Positions 7,589 to 16,293 of a DNA stretch of 64,000 bases are shown in pieces. The stretch comes from an uncultured Lachnospiraceae bacterium (GTDB lineage Bacteria > Bacillota > Clostridia > Lachnospirales > Lachnospiraceae): assembly GCA_910579395.1 (NCBI GenBank), contig CAJTUC010000001.1:190305-254304 (forward strand), read 5' to 3'. Positions within the stretch are counted from its first letter, which is position 1. Every line of letters starts with the position of its first letter. A program made the position numbers and the translations under genes. Below the pieces are notes generated by a model. The model was given only the letters and a program-made list of their open reading frames with translations, had not been told where the DNA came from and made no database searches.

Positions 7589-9028
7589 ATGGCAAAAGAA
7601 TATGAAACCGTCATCGGTCTGGAAGTTCATGTGGAGCTTGCGACGAAAACAAAGATTTTCTGCGGCTGTTCCACGGCGTTCGGCGGTGCGCCCAATACGC
7701 ATACCTGCCCGGTCTGCACCGGTATGCCGGGCTCCCTTCCGGTATTGAATAAGCAGGTACTGGAATATGCGATTTCGGTCGGTATCGCAACGAACTGCGA
7801 AATTACACGGTACGGCAAATTCGACAGAAAAAATTATTTTTATCCCGATAACCCGCAGAACTATCAGATATCACAGCTGTATCTGCCAATCTGCAGGAAC
7901 GGCGGCGTGGAGATTGAAACGGAAGCGGGCGGAAAAAAAGTCGTTGGAATCCACGAAATCCATATGGAGGAGGATGCCGGCAAGCTTCTTCATGATGAAT
8001 GGGAAGACTGCTCCCTGGTAGATTATAACCGTTCCGGCGTTCCGCTAATCGAAATCGTTTCCGAACCGGATATGCGGAGTGCGGAAGAAGTCATTGCCTA
8101 TCTGGAAAAACTGCGTCTGATCATTCAATATCTTGGCGCTTCCGACTGCAAGCTGCAGGAAGGATCTATGAGGGCCGATGTGAACCTCTCCGTCCGGGAG
8201 GCCGGAACGGAAGCCTTTGGTACGAGAACGGAAATGAAGAATCTGAACTCTTTTAAGGCAATCATGAGGGCCATTGAAGGGGAACGGGAACGCCAGATTG
8301 ATTTGCTCGAAGAAGGAAAAGCGGTCATTCAGGAGACGAGAAGATGGGACGATGCAAAGGGAGAATCCTACGTGATGCGGAGCAAAGAGGATGCACAGGA
8401 TTACCGGTATTTCCCGGATCCCGATCTGGTGCCCGTCGTGATCAGCGATGAAATGCTGGAAGATTTGAAGAGCAGGCAGCCGGAGTTCCGCACGGACAAA
8501 ATGGCGCGTTATAAAGAAGAATATGGAATTCCTGATTATGATATCGATATCATCACGGGCACAAAGCGCATGGCGGACTTATTCGAAGAGACGGTCGCTA
8601 TCTGCGGACAGCCCAAAAAAGTATCGAACTGGCTGATGGGAGAGACGATGCGTCTGATGAAAGAAAAGGAAGTGGATGCGGAAGATTTACACTTTTCCCC
8701 GGAAAATCTCGCGAAGTTGATTGCGCTGGTAGATAACAAGGCGATAAACGGCTCGGTCGCAAAAGAAGTATTCGAGGTTATGTTTGAGCAGGATATCGAG
8801 CCGGAGCAGTATGTGGAGGAAAAAGGCCTGAAAACGGTTCACGATGAAGGGGCGCTTCTGAAAGCGGTCGAAGAGGTGATTGCCGGGAATCCGCAGTCCG
8901 TTGCCGATTATCGCGGCGGCAAAGAAAAAGCCCTCGGCTTCCTCGTCGGTCAGACGATGAAAGCCATGAAGGGCAAAGCAGACCCGGCGATGGTAAATCG
9001 GGCGCTGCGCGAAAAGCTTGCCGAATAG
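7589..9028 (+). CDS. gatB: Asp/Glu-tRNA amidotransferase subunit B
   Basis: A 479-residue subunit that binds the mischarged tRNA, activates the carboxylate with ATP and transfers ammonia. The N-terminus has the GatB signature ETVIGLEVHVELATKTKIFC and the zinc-type cysteines in CGCSTAF and TCPVCTGMPG. The YqeY/helical tail forms the last ~150 residues (VADYRGGKEKALGFLVGQ near the end). AGGAGG lies within the end of gatA, showing coupling. This completes the gene set for tRNA-dependent Asn/Gln synthesis; no asnS or glnS is seen in this window. Confidence 0.96.
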   Translation: MAKEYETVIGLEVHVELATKTKIFCGCSTAFGGAPNTHTCPVCTGMPGSLPVLNKQVLEYAISVGIATNCEITRYGKFDRKNYFYPDNPQNYQISQLYLPICRNGGVEIETEAGGKKVVGIHEIHMEEDAGKLLHDEWEDCSLVDYNRSGVPLIEIVSEPDMRSAEEVIAYLEKLRLIIQYLGASDCKLQEGSMRADVNLSVREAGTEAFGTRTEMKNLNSFKAIMRAIEGERERQIDLLEEGKAVIQETRRWDDAKGESYVMRSKEDAQDYRYFPDPDLVPVVISDEMLEDLKSRQPEFRTDKMARYKEEYGIPDYDIDIITGTKRMADLFEETVAICGQPKKVSNWLMGETMRLMKEKEVDAEDLHFSPENLAKLIALVDNKAINGSVAKEVFEVMFEQDIEPEQYVEEKGLKTVHDEGALLKAVEEVIAGNPQSVADYRGGKEKALGFLVGQTMKAMKGKADPAMVNRALREKLAE

Positions 9029-9068
9029 CCGGTGAATTTTATGAACAAAGGATATTTAAGGCTGTAAG

Positions 9069-9875
9069 TTATTCCATTAGAAAGTCAAGGAACCGTAGAA
9101 TTGTATCGAGGTGTTCGGTGGTGGCGGGGATTCCGAAAACCGCTTCCGACGGATACCCTTGATACATCATGTTATTCACTTCCAAATAATCATAACAGCC
9201 GGCGTCAATGATTTTACTTCCCTCCGGGAGGCAGATTCCGACGAGAACCGGTTTTTCCATGGAAGAGGCATCCCGGTGATCGATGGTATATTCATCGGGA
9301 TTCGGGAGCTCGTCCAGAGACTGAAAAGTATCGTCGTCGCCGGTATCAAAAGCGGCTGCATCGGTATAGTACAGGCAGTCTTTGAATTTCTCCAGCGTTT
9401 CCGGCGGCAGTACGGTCGTTAAATCGGTATAAAATTCGCTCCGCGCCAGTTTTTCAAAAGTAGCGGTATCTGCGATAACGACATCGATCATGCCTGCGGA
9501 GGTCATCGCGACCAGCTTTTCCATGCTGGACATGGTATAGTCGGTGAAGCTGTTGCTTGTAAAAATAAAGGAAGTATCGAAAACAACGCTGTATTCCTCC
9601 GTATCGATTCCCGCATACTCTGCAAATTCCGTATCCCACCCCTGCTGGTCTGCGATAGAGGTGTCCGAACTGATAAGAACCGCATAGAAAGCGGCTTCTT
9701 TATTGGTAACATACTGATGGATGAACATGCCGGCCAGGGCGATGACGGCGATGGCAACGAAGGTGTGTATCTTATAATAGTACCAGAAATATTCCAGTTT
9801 GCCCTTTGCACTCATATCTTTCATTTTCTGATGCTGTTCCCTGATTTCTCCATATAAAGACGATTGAGATGACAT
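9069..9875 (-). CDS. Membrane-anchored hypothetical protein
   Basis: A 268-residue protein on the minus strand, converging on gatB. AAAGGAG precedes the ATG at 9875. Residues 1-35 are charged and cytoplasmic (EIREQHQKMKDMSAKGKLEYFWYYYK shows this character), residues 37-54 form one membrane helix (FVAIAVIALAGMFIHQYV), and the remaining ~210 residues would lie outside. They are acidic and include mixed strands with a segment resembling a periplasmic-binding lobe (MIDVVIADTATFEKLARS). No enzymatic motif is recognised. Similar orphan proteins seem common in Lachnospiraceae. Function unknown. Confidence 0.75.
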   Translation of the reverse strand: MSSQSSLYGEIREQHQKMKDMSAKGKLEYFWYYYKIHTFVAIAVIALAGMFIHQYVTNKEAAFYAVLISSDTSIADQQGWDTEFAEYAGIDTEEYSVVFDTSFIFTSNSFTDYTMSSMEKLVAMTSAGMIDVVIADTATFEKLARSEFYTDLTTVLPPETLEKFKDCLYYTDAAAFDTGDDDTFQSLDELPNPDEYTIDHRDASSMEKPVLVGICLPEGSKIIDAGCYDYLEVNNMMYQGYPSEAVFGIPATTEHLDTILRFLDFLME

Positions 9876-10096
9876 AGCGGATTACACTCCTTTTTATATA
9901 ATCTGTTCTCAGAATTACTGCTTACAAAATTTCTATAAATGATATCATACAAAATATCATACTTTTTTCGGAAAATGATGTCAATGTGCGAAAAATGTAT
10001 TTTTTCTGAAAAAATAATAAAAAATTGTAATGCTTGCAACTTTTTCTAAATTGTTATATGATATCTCATATACCAACAAAAGGAGTCAATATACAA

Positions 10097-10591
10097 ATGG
10101 TAAGTGAAACTTATGTAGAATGTCTTGTGGCGAGGAAATCGACTTTTGCAATGCGTTTTTTGAAAACTCTGCTCATCATGCTCACTGTATGTTTCGTACT
10201 GATTGCCTGTGTGGGTTTTATTCCGGCATTTCTGGTTGCGATCGTAACAGGCGTCGGCGCATATTTTGCTTATATGAATGCGGATCTTGAGTACGAGTAC
10301 CTTTATCTGGATAAAGAGATCAGCATCGATAAGGTCATGGCAAAGAGCAAACGGAAGAGAATCGTTACTTATGATGTGCAGCGGATGGAAATTCTCGCAC
10401 CGGTGAAATCCTATCATCTGGATGCGTTTAGAAACCGTGAGATGAAATCGGTCGATTACAGTTCCAGGACGGATGAAGATAAAAAATATATGATGGTCTA
10501 TGAGGGCAATCTGAAAGTCTTCTGGGAGCCGAGCCTTGAGATGGTGAAAGCAATCCAGACGATTGCTCCGCGTAAAGTATTTACGGACTAA
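10097..10591 (+). CDS. DUF6106-like membrane protein
   Basis: A 164-residue protein whose start at 10097 is set by AAAGGAG. It begins with a short soluble strand (MVSETYVECLVARK), then two close membrane helices (about residues 23-58, LLIMLTVCFVLIACVGF and onward), then a ~100-residue cytoplasmic domain rich in charged strands (YEYLYLDKEISIDKVMAKS...) resembling a PH-like fold. I believe this matches the uncharacterised DUF6106 family, though not with certainty. It lies divergent from the preceding gene and is followed by a terminator before guaB. Confidence 0.7.
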   Translation: MVSETYVECLVARKSTFAMRFLKTLLIMLTVCFVLIACVGFIPAFLVAIVTGVGAYFAYMNADLEYEYLYLDKEISIDKVMAKSKRKRIVTYDVQRMEILAPVKSYHLDAFRNREMKSVDYSSRTDEDKKYMMVYEGNLKVFWEPSLEMVKAIQTIAPRKVFTD

Positions 10592-10599
10592 TGGAAAAG

Positions 10600-10640
10600 T
10601 ATACTGTCAGTTTTCGGGCTGGCAGTACTTTTATATACAA
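10600..10640 (+). terminator. Probable rho-independent terminator
   Basis: GTATACTGTCAG and CTGGCAGTAC can pair with G-U wobbles around a TTTTCGGG loop, followed by TTTTATAT. It separates the DUF6106-like gene from guaB. Confidence 0.55.
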
Positions 10641-10666
10641 AAAAATTAAAACCAGGAGGAGAGAAA

Positions 10667-12121
10667 ATGGGTCAGATTATTGGCGAAGGCATTACTTTTG
10701 ATGATGTGCTCTTAGTACCGAGTTATTCACAGGTGATTCCCAATCAGGTAGACTTGACAACGTGGCTTACAAAGAAAATCAAACTGAACATTCCTATGAT
10801 GAGTGCCGGCATGGATACGGTGACTGAGCACAGGATGGCAATCGCAATGGCCAGACAGGGTGGAATTGGCATTATACATAAAAACATGTCAATCGAAGCC
10901 CAGGCAGAAGAAGTTGATAAGGTGAAACGTTCCGAAAACGGTGTTATTACGGATCCCTTTTCTCTGACTCCGGAACATACGCTGGGAGACGCGGACGCGC
11001 TGATGGCAAAATTCAGAATTTCCGGCGTACCGATTACGGAAGGCCGAAAGCTGGTAGGTATCATTACCAATCGTGACCTGAAATTCGAAACGGATTTTTC
11101 CAAGAAAATAAAAGAATCCATGACTTCCGAAGGGCTGATTACCGCGAAGGTGGGCATTACACTGGAAGAGGCGAAAGAAATTCTGGCAAAGGCACGGAAA
11201 GAAAAACTGCCTATCGTTGATGACGATTATAATCTGGCAGGTCTGATCACTATTAAAGATATTGAGAAAACGATCAAGTATCCGCTGGCGGCGAAGGACG
11301 AGCAGGGGAGACTGTTGTGCGGTGCAGGCGTTGGCATTACGGCGAACGTACTGGACAGAGTAGGGGCGCTGATTGATGCGAAGGTGGATGTTATCGTACT
11401 TGATTCCGCGCACGGACATTCCGAGAACGTGCTCAGATGTGTGCGGATGATTAAAGAAAAATATCCTGACATTCAGGTCATTGCCGGCAATGTAGCGACG
11501 GGAGAGGGCACGAAGGCGCTGATCGAAGCAGGAGCGGATGCGGTCAAAGTCGGTATCGGACCGGGATCTATCTGTACGACCCGTGTGGTAGCCGGAATCG
11601 GCGTGCCGCAGATTACGGCAATCATGAGCGCTTATGAGGCGGCCAGAGAATACGGCATTCCGATCATTGCGGACGGCGGTATCAAATATTCGGGCGATAT
11701 GACCAAAGCGATTGCGGCAGGCGGCAATGTCTGCATGATGGGAAGTATTTTTGCGGGCTGTGATGAAAGCCCAGGAACCTTTGAACTGTATCAGGGAAGA
11801 AAATATAAAGTATACCGCGGCATGGGTTCCATCGCAGCAATGGAGAACGGAAGCAAAGACCGTTATTTCCAGACGGATGCAAGAAAACTCGTTCCGGAAG
11901 GCGTGGAGGGACGTGTTGCCTATAAGGGAACCGTAGAAGATACCGTATTTCAGTTAATCGGCGGTATCCGTTCCGGTATGGGATACTGCGGAGCAAAGAC
12001 AATCGAGGATTTGAAGCAGAACGGCAGATTCATCAAGATCTCGGCGGCATCCTTAAAGGAAAGCCATCCGCATGATATCCATATCACGAAAGAAGCGCCG
12101 AATTACAGCGTAGACGAATAG
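10667..12121 (+). CDS. guaB: IMP dehydrogenase
   Basis: A 484-residue TIM-barrel enzyme that oxidises IMP to XMP with NAD, the committed step of GMP synthesis. AGGAGGAGAG precedes the ATG. The catalytic loop GIGPGSICTTR carries the active-site Cys. The phosphate-binding stretch IADGGIKYSGD and the flap region NGSKDRYFQTD are present. Two CBS domains are inserted at about residues 95-215 (SLTPEHTLGDADALMAKF and ITAKVGITLEEAKEI). It is followed by a structured repeat element and then two further purine genes, suggesting a purine neighbourhood. Confidence 0.97.
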   Translation: MGQIIGEGITFDDVLLVPSYSQVIPNQVDLTTWLTKKIKLNIPMMSAGMDTVTEHRMAIAMARQGGIGIIHKNMSIEAQAEEVDKVKRSENGVITDPFSLTPEHTLGDADALMAKFRISGVPITEGRKLVGIITNRDLKFETDFSKKIKESMTSEGLITAKVGITLEEAKEILAKARKEKLPIVDDDYNLAGLITIKDIEKTIKYPLAAKDEQGRLLCGAGVGITANVLDRVGALIDAKVDVIVLDSAHGHSENVLRCVRMIKEKYPDIQVIAGNVATGEGTKALIEAGADAVKVGIGPGSICTTRVVAGIGVPQITAIMSAYEAAREYGIPIIADGGIKYSGDMTKAIAAGGNVCMMGSIFAGCDESPGTFELYQGRKYKVYRGMGSIAAMENGSKDRYFQTDARKLVPEGVEGRVAYKGTVEDTVFQLIGGIRSGMGYCGAKTIEDLKQNGRFIKISAASLKESHPHDIHITKEAPNYSVDE

Positions 12122-12260
12122 AGGTCGAGAAGAAAATCTAACGCTCGCGCAATTGGGCGCTTCGCGAAGATTTTCTACGGTTCCGCAGAAAGCGGAACCT
12201 TTCTCGCCCGAAAGAATGCCCGTTTTCCGGGCATTCTTCCAAGTGAGCTGTTTAGGGAGA
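12119..12260 (+). repeat. Structured intergenic element, family B copy 1
   Basis: Starts at the guaB stop codon. The outer stem GGTCGAGAA pairs with TTCTCGCCC. Inside are hairpin 1 (GAAAATCTAACGC... with GCGAAGATTTTC), the conserved CTACG, and hairpin 2 (GGTTCCGC/GCGGAACC). After the outer stem comes hairpin 3 (GAATGCCCG/CGGGCATTC) followed by TTCC, which could terminate transcription. The same architecture recurs downstream of other genes with different stem sequences. Confidence 0.7.
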
Positions 12261-12319
12261 GGGGCATTCTTTCAGGTGGGTTGAATCATTGAAAGAAAAG
12301 AGAATGAGGGAGAGTTTTT

Positions 12320-13033
12320 ATGGAGAAAATTTCACTGGCTGAGGAGCTTGCGGCGAACAGTTATCCCGGAAGGGGCATTGTGATCGGGAAATCCGGTGAC
12401 GGAAAATATGCGGTGACGGCCTATTTTATCATGGGCAGAAGCGTGAACAGCAGAAACCGTATTTTTGTAACGGAGGGAGAAGGCATTCGGACACAGGCCT
12501 ATGATCCTGCCAAACTGGAAGACCCGAGCCTTGTCATTTATGCGCCGGTCAGAGTATTAGGGAATAAAACCATTGTGACCAACGGCGATCAGACGGATAC
12601 CATCTATGAACTGATGGACAGGCAGCAGACCTTCGAGCAGGCGCTTCGGACGAGAACCTTTGAGCCGGATGCTCCGAATTATACACCTCGTATTTCCGGT
12701 ATCATGCACATGGAAAACGGCAGCTATAATTATGCGATGTCCATTTTGAAGAGCAATAACGGAGACCCGTCATCCTGTCGCCGTTATACGTTTGCCTATG
12801 AAAATCCGGCGGCGGGCGAAGGCCATTTTATTCATACTTATAAGAGCGACGGCAATCCGCTGCCAAGTTTTGAAGGCGAACCGAAGCTTGTTGGAATCGA
12901 AGGCGGTATTGACAGTTTTGCGCAGCTGATATGGGAAAATCTGAATGAGGAAAATAAAGTTTCCCTTTTTGTACGGTATATCGAAATTGAGACCGGCAGG
13001 TATGAGACCCGTATTATCAATAAGAATGTATAG
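12320..13033 (+). CDS. IMP cyclohydrolase, PurO-like
   Basis: A 237-residue protein similar to the PurO-type IMP cyclohydrolase (PF07826), which closes FAICAR to IMP, the last step of IMP synthesis. The N-terminus has the typical NSYPGRGIVIG and YFIMGRSVNSRNRIF; the middle has VTNGDQTDTIYE. The next gene encodes the formyltransferase that makes FAICAR, so the pair replaces the bifunctional PurH of most bacteria. AGGGAGAG precedes the ATG. The preceding intergenic stretch (12122-12319) is taken up by a family B repeat. The family call comes from motif recollection plus context. Confidence 0.85.
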   Translation: MEKISLAEELAANSYPGRGIVIGKSGDGKYAVTAYFIMGRSVNSRNRIFVTEGEGIRTQAYDPAKLEDPSLVIYAPVRVLGNKTIVTNGDQTDTIYELMDRQQTFEQALRTRTFEPDAPNYTPRISGIMHMENGSYNYAMSILKSNNGDPSSCRRYTFAYENPAAGEGHFIHTYKSDGNPLPSFEGEPKLVGIEGGIDSFAQLIWENLNEENKVSLFVRYIEIETGRYETRIINKNV

Positions 13034-13131
13034 CAGGCTGATAAATGGAAAGGGCAAGGTTAAAGGTTGAAAGAAAAGCGCTTTTAACTATTGATTTGAG
13101 TGTCTGCTAAAGCAGACGGATGGGAGTAACG

Positions 13132-14313
13132 ATGAAAGAATTAGAATTAAAATATGGCTGTAATCCGAATCAGAAGCCATCCAGGATTTTTATGGAAGAC
13201 GGCAGCGAACTGCCCATCAAAGTGCTGAACGGCAAGCCGGGATATATTAATTTTCTGGATGCTTTCAATGGCTGGCAGCTTGTCAAAGAACTGAAACAGG
13301 CGACCGGACTTCCGGCGGCGGCTTCCTTCAAACATGTATCCCCTGCGGGCGCAGCAGTTGGCCTTCCGTTAACGGATGTGGAGAAGAAAATCTACTGGGT
13401 GGATGACCTGGAGATGGAATTTACCCCGCTTGCAAATGCCTATGCAAGAGCGCGTGGCGCTGACAGAATGTCTTCTTTCGGTGATTTTATTTCCTTATCG
13501 GATGTATGCGATACGGCGACGGCCAAAATCATCAAAAGAGAAGTTTCCGATGGTGTGATCGCACCGGGGTATGAGCCGGAGGCACTGGAAATTCTGAAAG
13601 CGAAGAAAAAGGGAAATTATAATGTGATTGAGATCAATCCGGCCTACGTTCCGGCACCGACTGAGGTAAAACAGGTATTCGGCATCAGCTTCGAGCAGGG
13701 CCGAAATGAATTGAAGATAGACGACGATTTCTTCGGCAAGGTTGTGACGAAAAATCAGGAGATTCCGAAACAGGCGAAGATTGACCTCGCCATTGCCATG
13801 ATCACGCTGAAATATACCCAGTCCAACTCCGTCTGCTATGTAAAAGGCGGGCAGGCGATCGGTATCGGCGCAGGGCAGCAGTCCAGAATTCACTGCACCA
13901 GACTGGCGGGTTCTAAGGCGGATAACTGGTTTCTGCGTCAGTCGCCTAAGGTGCTCGGACTGCAGTTTATCGACGGAATCGGACGTGCCGACAGGGACAA
14001 CGCCATTGACTTATATATCGGCGATGACGATATGGATGTATTGGCCGACGGTGCGTGGCAGAAGACTTTTAAAGTAAGGCCGGAAAGATTTACGCGGGAA
14101 GAAAAAAGGGCATGGCTTGACCAGATGAGCGATGTGGCACTTGGCTCCGATGCCTTTTTCCCGTTTGGTGATAATATTGAGCGGGCGCATAAGAGCGGCG
14201 TAAAATATGTGGCGCAGCCGGGCGGTTCCGTCAGGGACGACAACGTTATCGAGACCTGTGACAAATATGGTATGGCGATGTGCTTTACCGGAATCAGGCT
14301 GTTCCATCATTAA
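13132..14313 (+). CDS. AICAR formyltransferase (stand-alone)
   Basis: A 393-residue protein corresponding to the C-terminal AICARFT domain of PurH. It transfers a formyl group from 10-formyl-THF to AICAR. The active-site Lys-His is in AAASFKHVSPAGAAVGLPL, and the later motifs GQQSRIHCTRLAGSKAD and DAFFPFGDNIERA match the family. The N-terminal MGS/IMP cyclohydrolase domain is absent; its role falls to the preceding gene. The start at 13132 follows GGGAG; an in-frame start at 13120 is possible. A terminator follows. Confidence 0.9.
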   Translation: MKELELKYGCNPNQKPSRIFMEDGSELPIKVLNGKPGYINFLDAFNGWQLVKELKQATGLPAAASFKHVSPAGAAVGLPLTDVEKKIYWVDDLEMEFTPLANAYARARGADRMSSFGDFISLSDVCDTATAKIIKREVSDGVIAPGYEPEALEILKAKKKGNYNVIEINPAYVPAPTEVKQVFGISFEQGRNELKIDDDFFGKVVTKNQEIPKQAKIDLAIAMITLKYTQSNSVCYVKGGQAIGIGAGQQSRIHCTRLAGSKADNWFLRQSPKVLGLQFIDGIGRADRDNAIDLYIGDDDMDVLADGAWQKTFKVRPERFTREEKRAWLDQMSDVALGSDAFFPFGDNIERAHKSGVKYVAQPGGSVRDDNVIETCDKYGMAMCFTGIRLFHH

Positions 14314-14365
14314 GCAATCATATGTGATGGGAAGGCGTTGATTGATTCATAACAGACAGCAGCAA

Positions 14366-14405
14366 TAGCTTTGGGGCAGCAGGACTGCCCTGAGGCTTTT
14401 TTGTA
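14366..14405 (+). terminator. Rho-independent terminator
   Basis: GGGGCAG and CTGCCCT pair around CAGGA, extended by flanking AGC/GCT pairs, followed by six T. It ends the purine pair. Confidence 0.8.
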
Positions 14406-14614
14406 TTTTAGGGAAGTGTGAGAAGATTCTGCGGGTATGTTAAATAGAAAAGATGATGCAAAAATGATGCAAAAATGATGAAACTTTGATGCAGAGAGGA
14501 TGTAAAATTTTTTTATTGTGATATTGAAAAAGTTTTTTTCATAGAATGATTTCAGAAAAAATGCGGAAAATAATGTAAAAGAATATAAATTTTAGAAGAA
14601 AGGACAGACGGCGT

Positions 14615-14752
14615 ATGTATACGGAAATGTATATCCGAGGAGAAGGAAAGAATAAGAGAAAGAAGATGCTCAAAACGGGCGGCATCATTCTGTGGGTGCT
14701 GATGATTGGACTGACAATGTTCCTGACCTTTCAGTCCGTTGTAATACCCTGA
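14615..14752 (+). CDS. Small single-span membrane peptide
   Basis: A 45-codon frame starting with ATG at 14615 and ending TGA at 14750-14752, with AAAGGA about ten bases upstream. The peptide has a basic N-terminus (RGEGKNKRKKMLK) and one hydrophobic helix (GGIILWVLMIGLTMFLTFQ), the layout of many small membrane proteins. It lies 32 bp ahead of the deacetylase gene in the same direction. The ~300 bp before it hold a terminator and A+T-rich sequence, with a short repeat GATGCAAAAAT at 14454-14475. No homologue is recognised; short length makes this uncertain. Confidence 0.5.
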   Translation: MYTEMYIRGEGKNKRKKMLKTGGIILWVLMIGLTMFLTFQSVVIP

Positions 14753-14784
14753 TTATCAAAAGAATTACAAAAGAGGAAAAGAAC

Positions 14785-15687
14785 ATGAAGAAGAAAAAAA
14801 TCATACTTGCCTGCCTGCTTGCGGCGGCTTTGACGGGATGCGGAAGCGGAGCCGCGGCGGGAAACGAAGCCGGAACAGAACCGGGGAATGAAGCAGGAGC
14901 CGCGGCGGACAGTGAATTAAATAGTGAAGCAGAAAACGATTCACAAGAGCAGACTGCGGAGGAAGAGAACGTCGAAGAAGAGAATGCTTTCGTTTTTGGC
15001 GACAGCGCAACGATGGATTATAACGTGAACGGAAGAGAACTTCCGATTTATTGTGTCGATACGGAAGAAAAGAAGATCGCGCTCAGCTTTGATGCGGCCT
15101 GGGGCAACGAGGATACGGCAGAGCTTCTTGCGATTTTAGAAGAACATAACCTGAAAGTCACCTTTTTCATGACAGGCGGATGGGTGGAAAGCTACCCGGA
15201 AGATGTCAAGGCGATTTTGGCGGCAGGACATGATCTGGGCAACCATAGCGAAAACCATAAAAATATGAGTGAACTGTCGGATGCGGAAAAGAAGGAAGAA
15301 ATTATGTCGGTGCATCAGAAGGTGCAGGAGATAACGGGCTATGAAATGTTTCTGTTCAGACCGCCCTATGGGGATTATGACAATGCGCTGATTGATGTTT
15401 TAAAAGACTGCGAATATTATCCGATTCAGTGGGATGTGGACAGCCTGGACTGGAAAAACGAAGGAGTGGACGAACTTCTGGAGACAGTGACGGGACATAA
15501 GAACCTTGGAAACGGCAGCATTATACTCTGCCACAATGGTGCAGAGTATACGGCGGAAGCGCTGGATACGCTGATCAACGAACTGGAAGCGCAGGGCTAT
15601 GAGATTGTTCCAATTTCTGAGTTGATCTATAGGGAAAACTATCATATGAATGTACAGGGAAGACAGATTTCGGATGATGTGGAGTAA
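14785..15687 (+). CDS. Polysaccharide deacetylase lipoprotein (CE4, PdaB-like)
   Basis: A 300-residue predicted lipoprotein: basic n-region MKKKK, hydrophobic core and lipobox LTGC. Residues 20-75 are a Gly/Ala/Glu-rich linker. The NodB homology domain follows, with motif 1 as SFDAAWGNED (the aspartate form seen in sporulation-type deacetylases rather than TFDDG), motif 2 GNHSENH with the zinc histidines, and motif 3 RPPYGDY. It should remove acetyl groups from peptidoglycan or another surface glycan outside the cell. The start at 14785 follows AGAGGAAAAG; upstream in-frame starts would spoil the signal peptide. Confidence 0.88.
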   Translation: MKKKKIILACLLAAALTGCGSGAAAGNEAGTEPGNEAGAAADSELNSEAENDSQEQTAEEENVEEENAFVFGDSATMDYNVNGRELPIYCVDTEEKKIALSFDAAWGNEDTAELLAILEEHNLKVTFFMTGGWVESYPEDVKAILAAGHDLGNHSENHKNMSELSDAEKKEEIMSVHQKVQEITGYEMFLFRPPYGDYDNALIDVLKDCEYYPIQWDVDSLDWKNEGVDELLETVTGHKNLGNGSIILCHNGAEYTAEALDTLINELEAQGYEIVPISELIYRENYHMNVQGRQISDDVE

Positions 15688-15867
15688 GGATAGGAGTAAG
15701 GCAGGAAAATTTCCTTTACATTTTTTTGGCATTATGGTAAACTAGTCCCGTAAAAGTTCATCGTACTGGTAGTACAAAAGTGCCGCTTATATTGCAGATA
15801 TGTGATTACTTGATTGAGTTCAAAGTGCAGGCCGCATTTTTGATAGATTGGGATGACCGTCCCAATT

Positions 15868-16116
15868 TTATTCTGCCAGAAGTTCTTCATAACTTACGCC
15901 GAGTACTTTTGCAAAAGTTTTCAATTCGATATCCGTAATAAATCTGGCGCCGCTTTCGATACGCTGAACGGCATTCTTATCTAATTCAATTCCCTCTAAC
16001 TGCATTTTATCAGCTAAAAATCTTTGGGACACTTTAGGCTCCATTGCTTTGCGGATGCGGGCAATATTGTCTCCCGATATATTATTTTTTCCTGAACATG
16101 CTTTGCTTTTGTACAT
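15868..16116 (-). CDS. XRE-family HTH regulator
   Basis: An 82-residue Cro/CI-type regulator on the minus strand. Its helix-turn-helix region reads ARIRKAMEPKVSQRFLADKM and continues to KNAVQRIESGARFI, with a final LGVSYEELL typical of such proteins. The start at 16116 is chosen because a run of G lies 13 bases upstream; a longer in-frame start at 16206 would add 30 residues without HTH similarity. It is divergent from the CotH operon, whose promoter region holds an inverted repeat, so it probably controls that operon. The 180 bp between it and the deacetylase gene hold no recognisable gene. Confidence 0.82.
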   Translation of the reverse strand: MYKSKACSGKNNISGDNIARIRKAMEPKVSQRFLADKMQLEGIELDKNAVQRIESGARFITDIELKTFAKVLGVSYEELLAE

Positions 16117-16186
16117 ATTTTTGATAAATCCCCCTAGGAAATTGCAATCGCCCCAATTAGTTTGTTTAACTGCTTTCCATATAAAA

Positions 16187-16269
16187 TGACATTCACTGCT
16201 TGTCATTTATTCCACTATATGATAATATTGATACTGACTTGACACATACTGAATGTCATTACGGTAAAA
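16187..16269 (+). promoter_or_regulatory. CotH-operon promoter with operator-like inverted repeat
   Basis: TGACATTCA (16187-16195) and TGAATGTCA (16250-16258) form an inverted pair. The second half lies between a -35 box TTGACA (16239-16244) and a -10-like TAAAAT (16264-16269). This is a natural position for repression. The XRE gene reads away from it. Confidence 0.55.
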
Positions 16270-16293
16270 TATGGATGAATAGGGAAAAACAGC

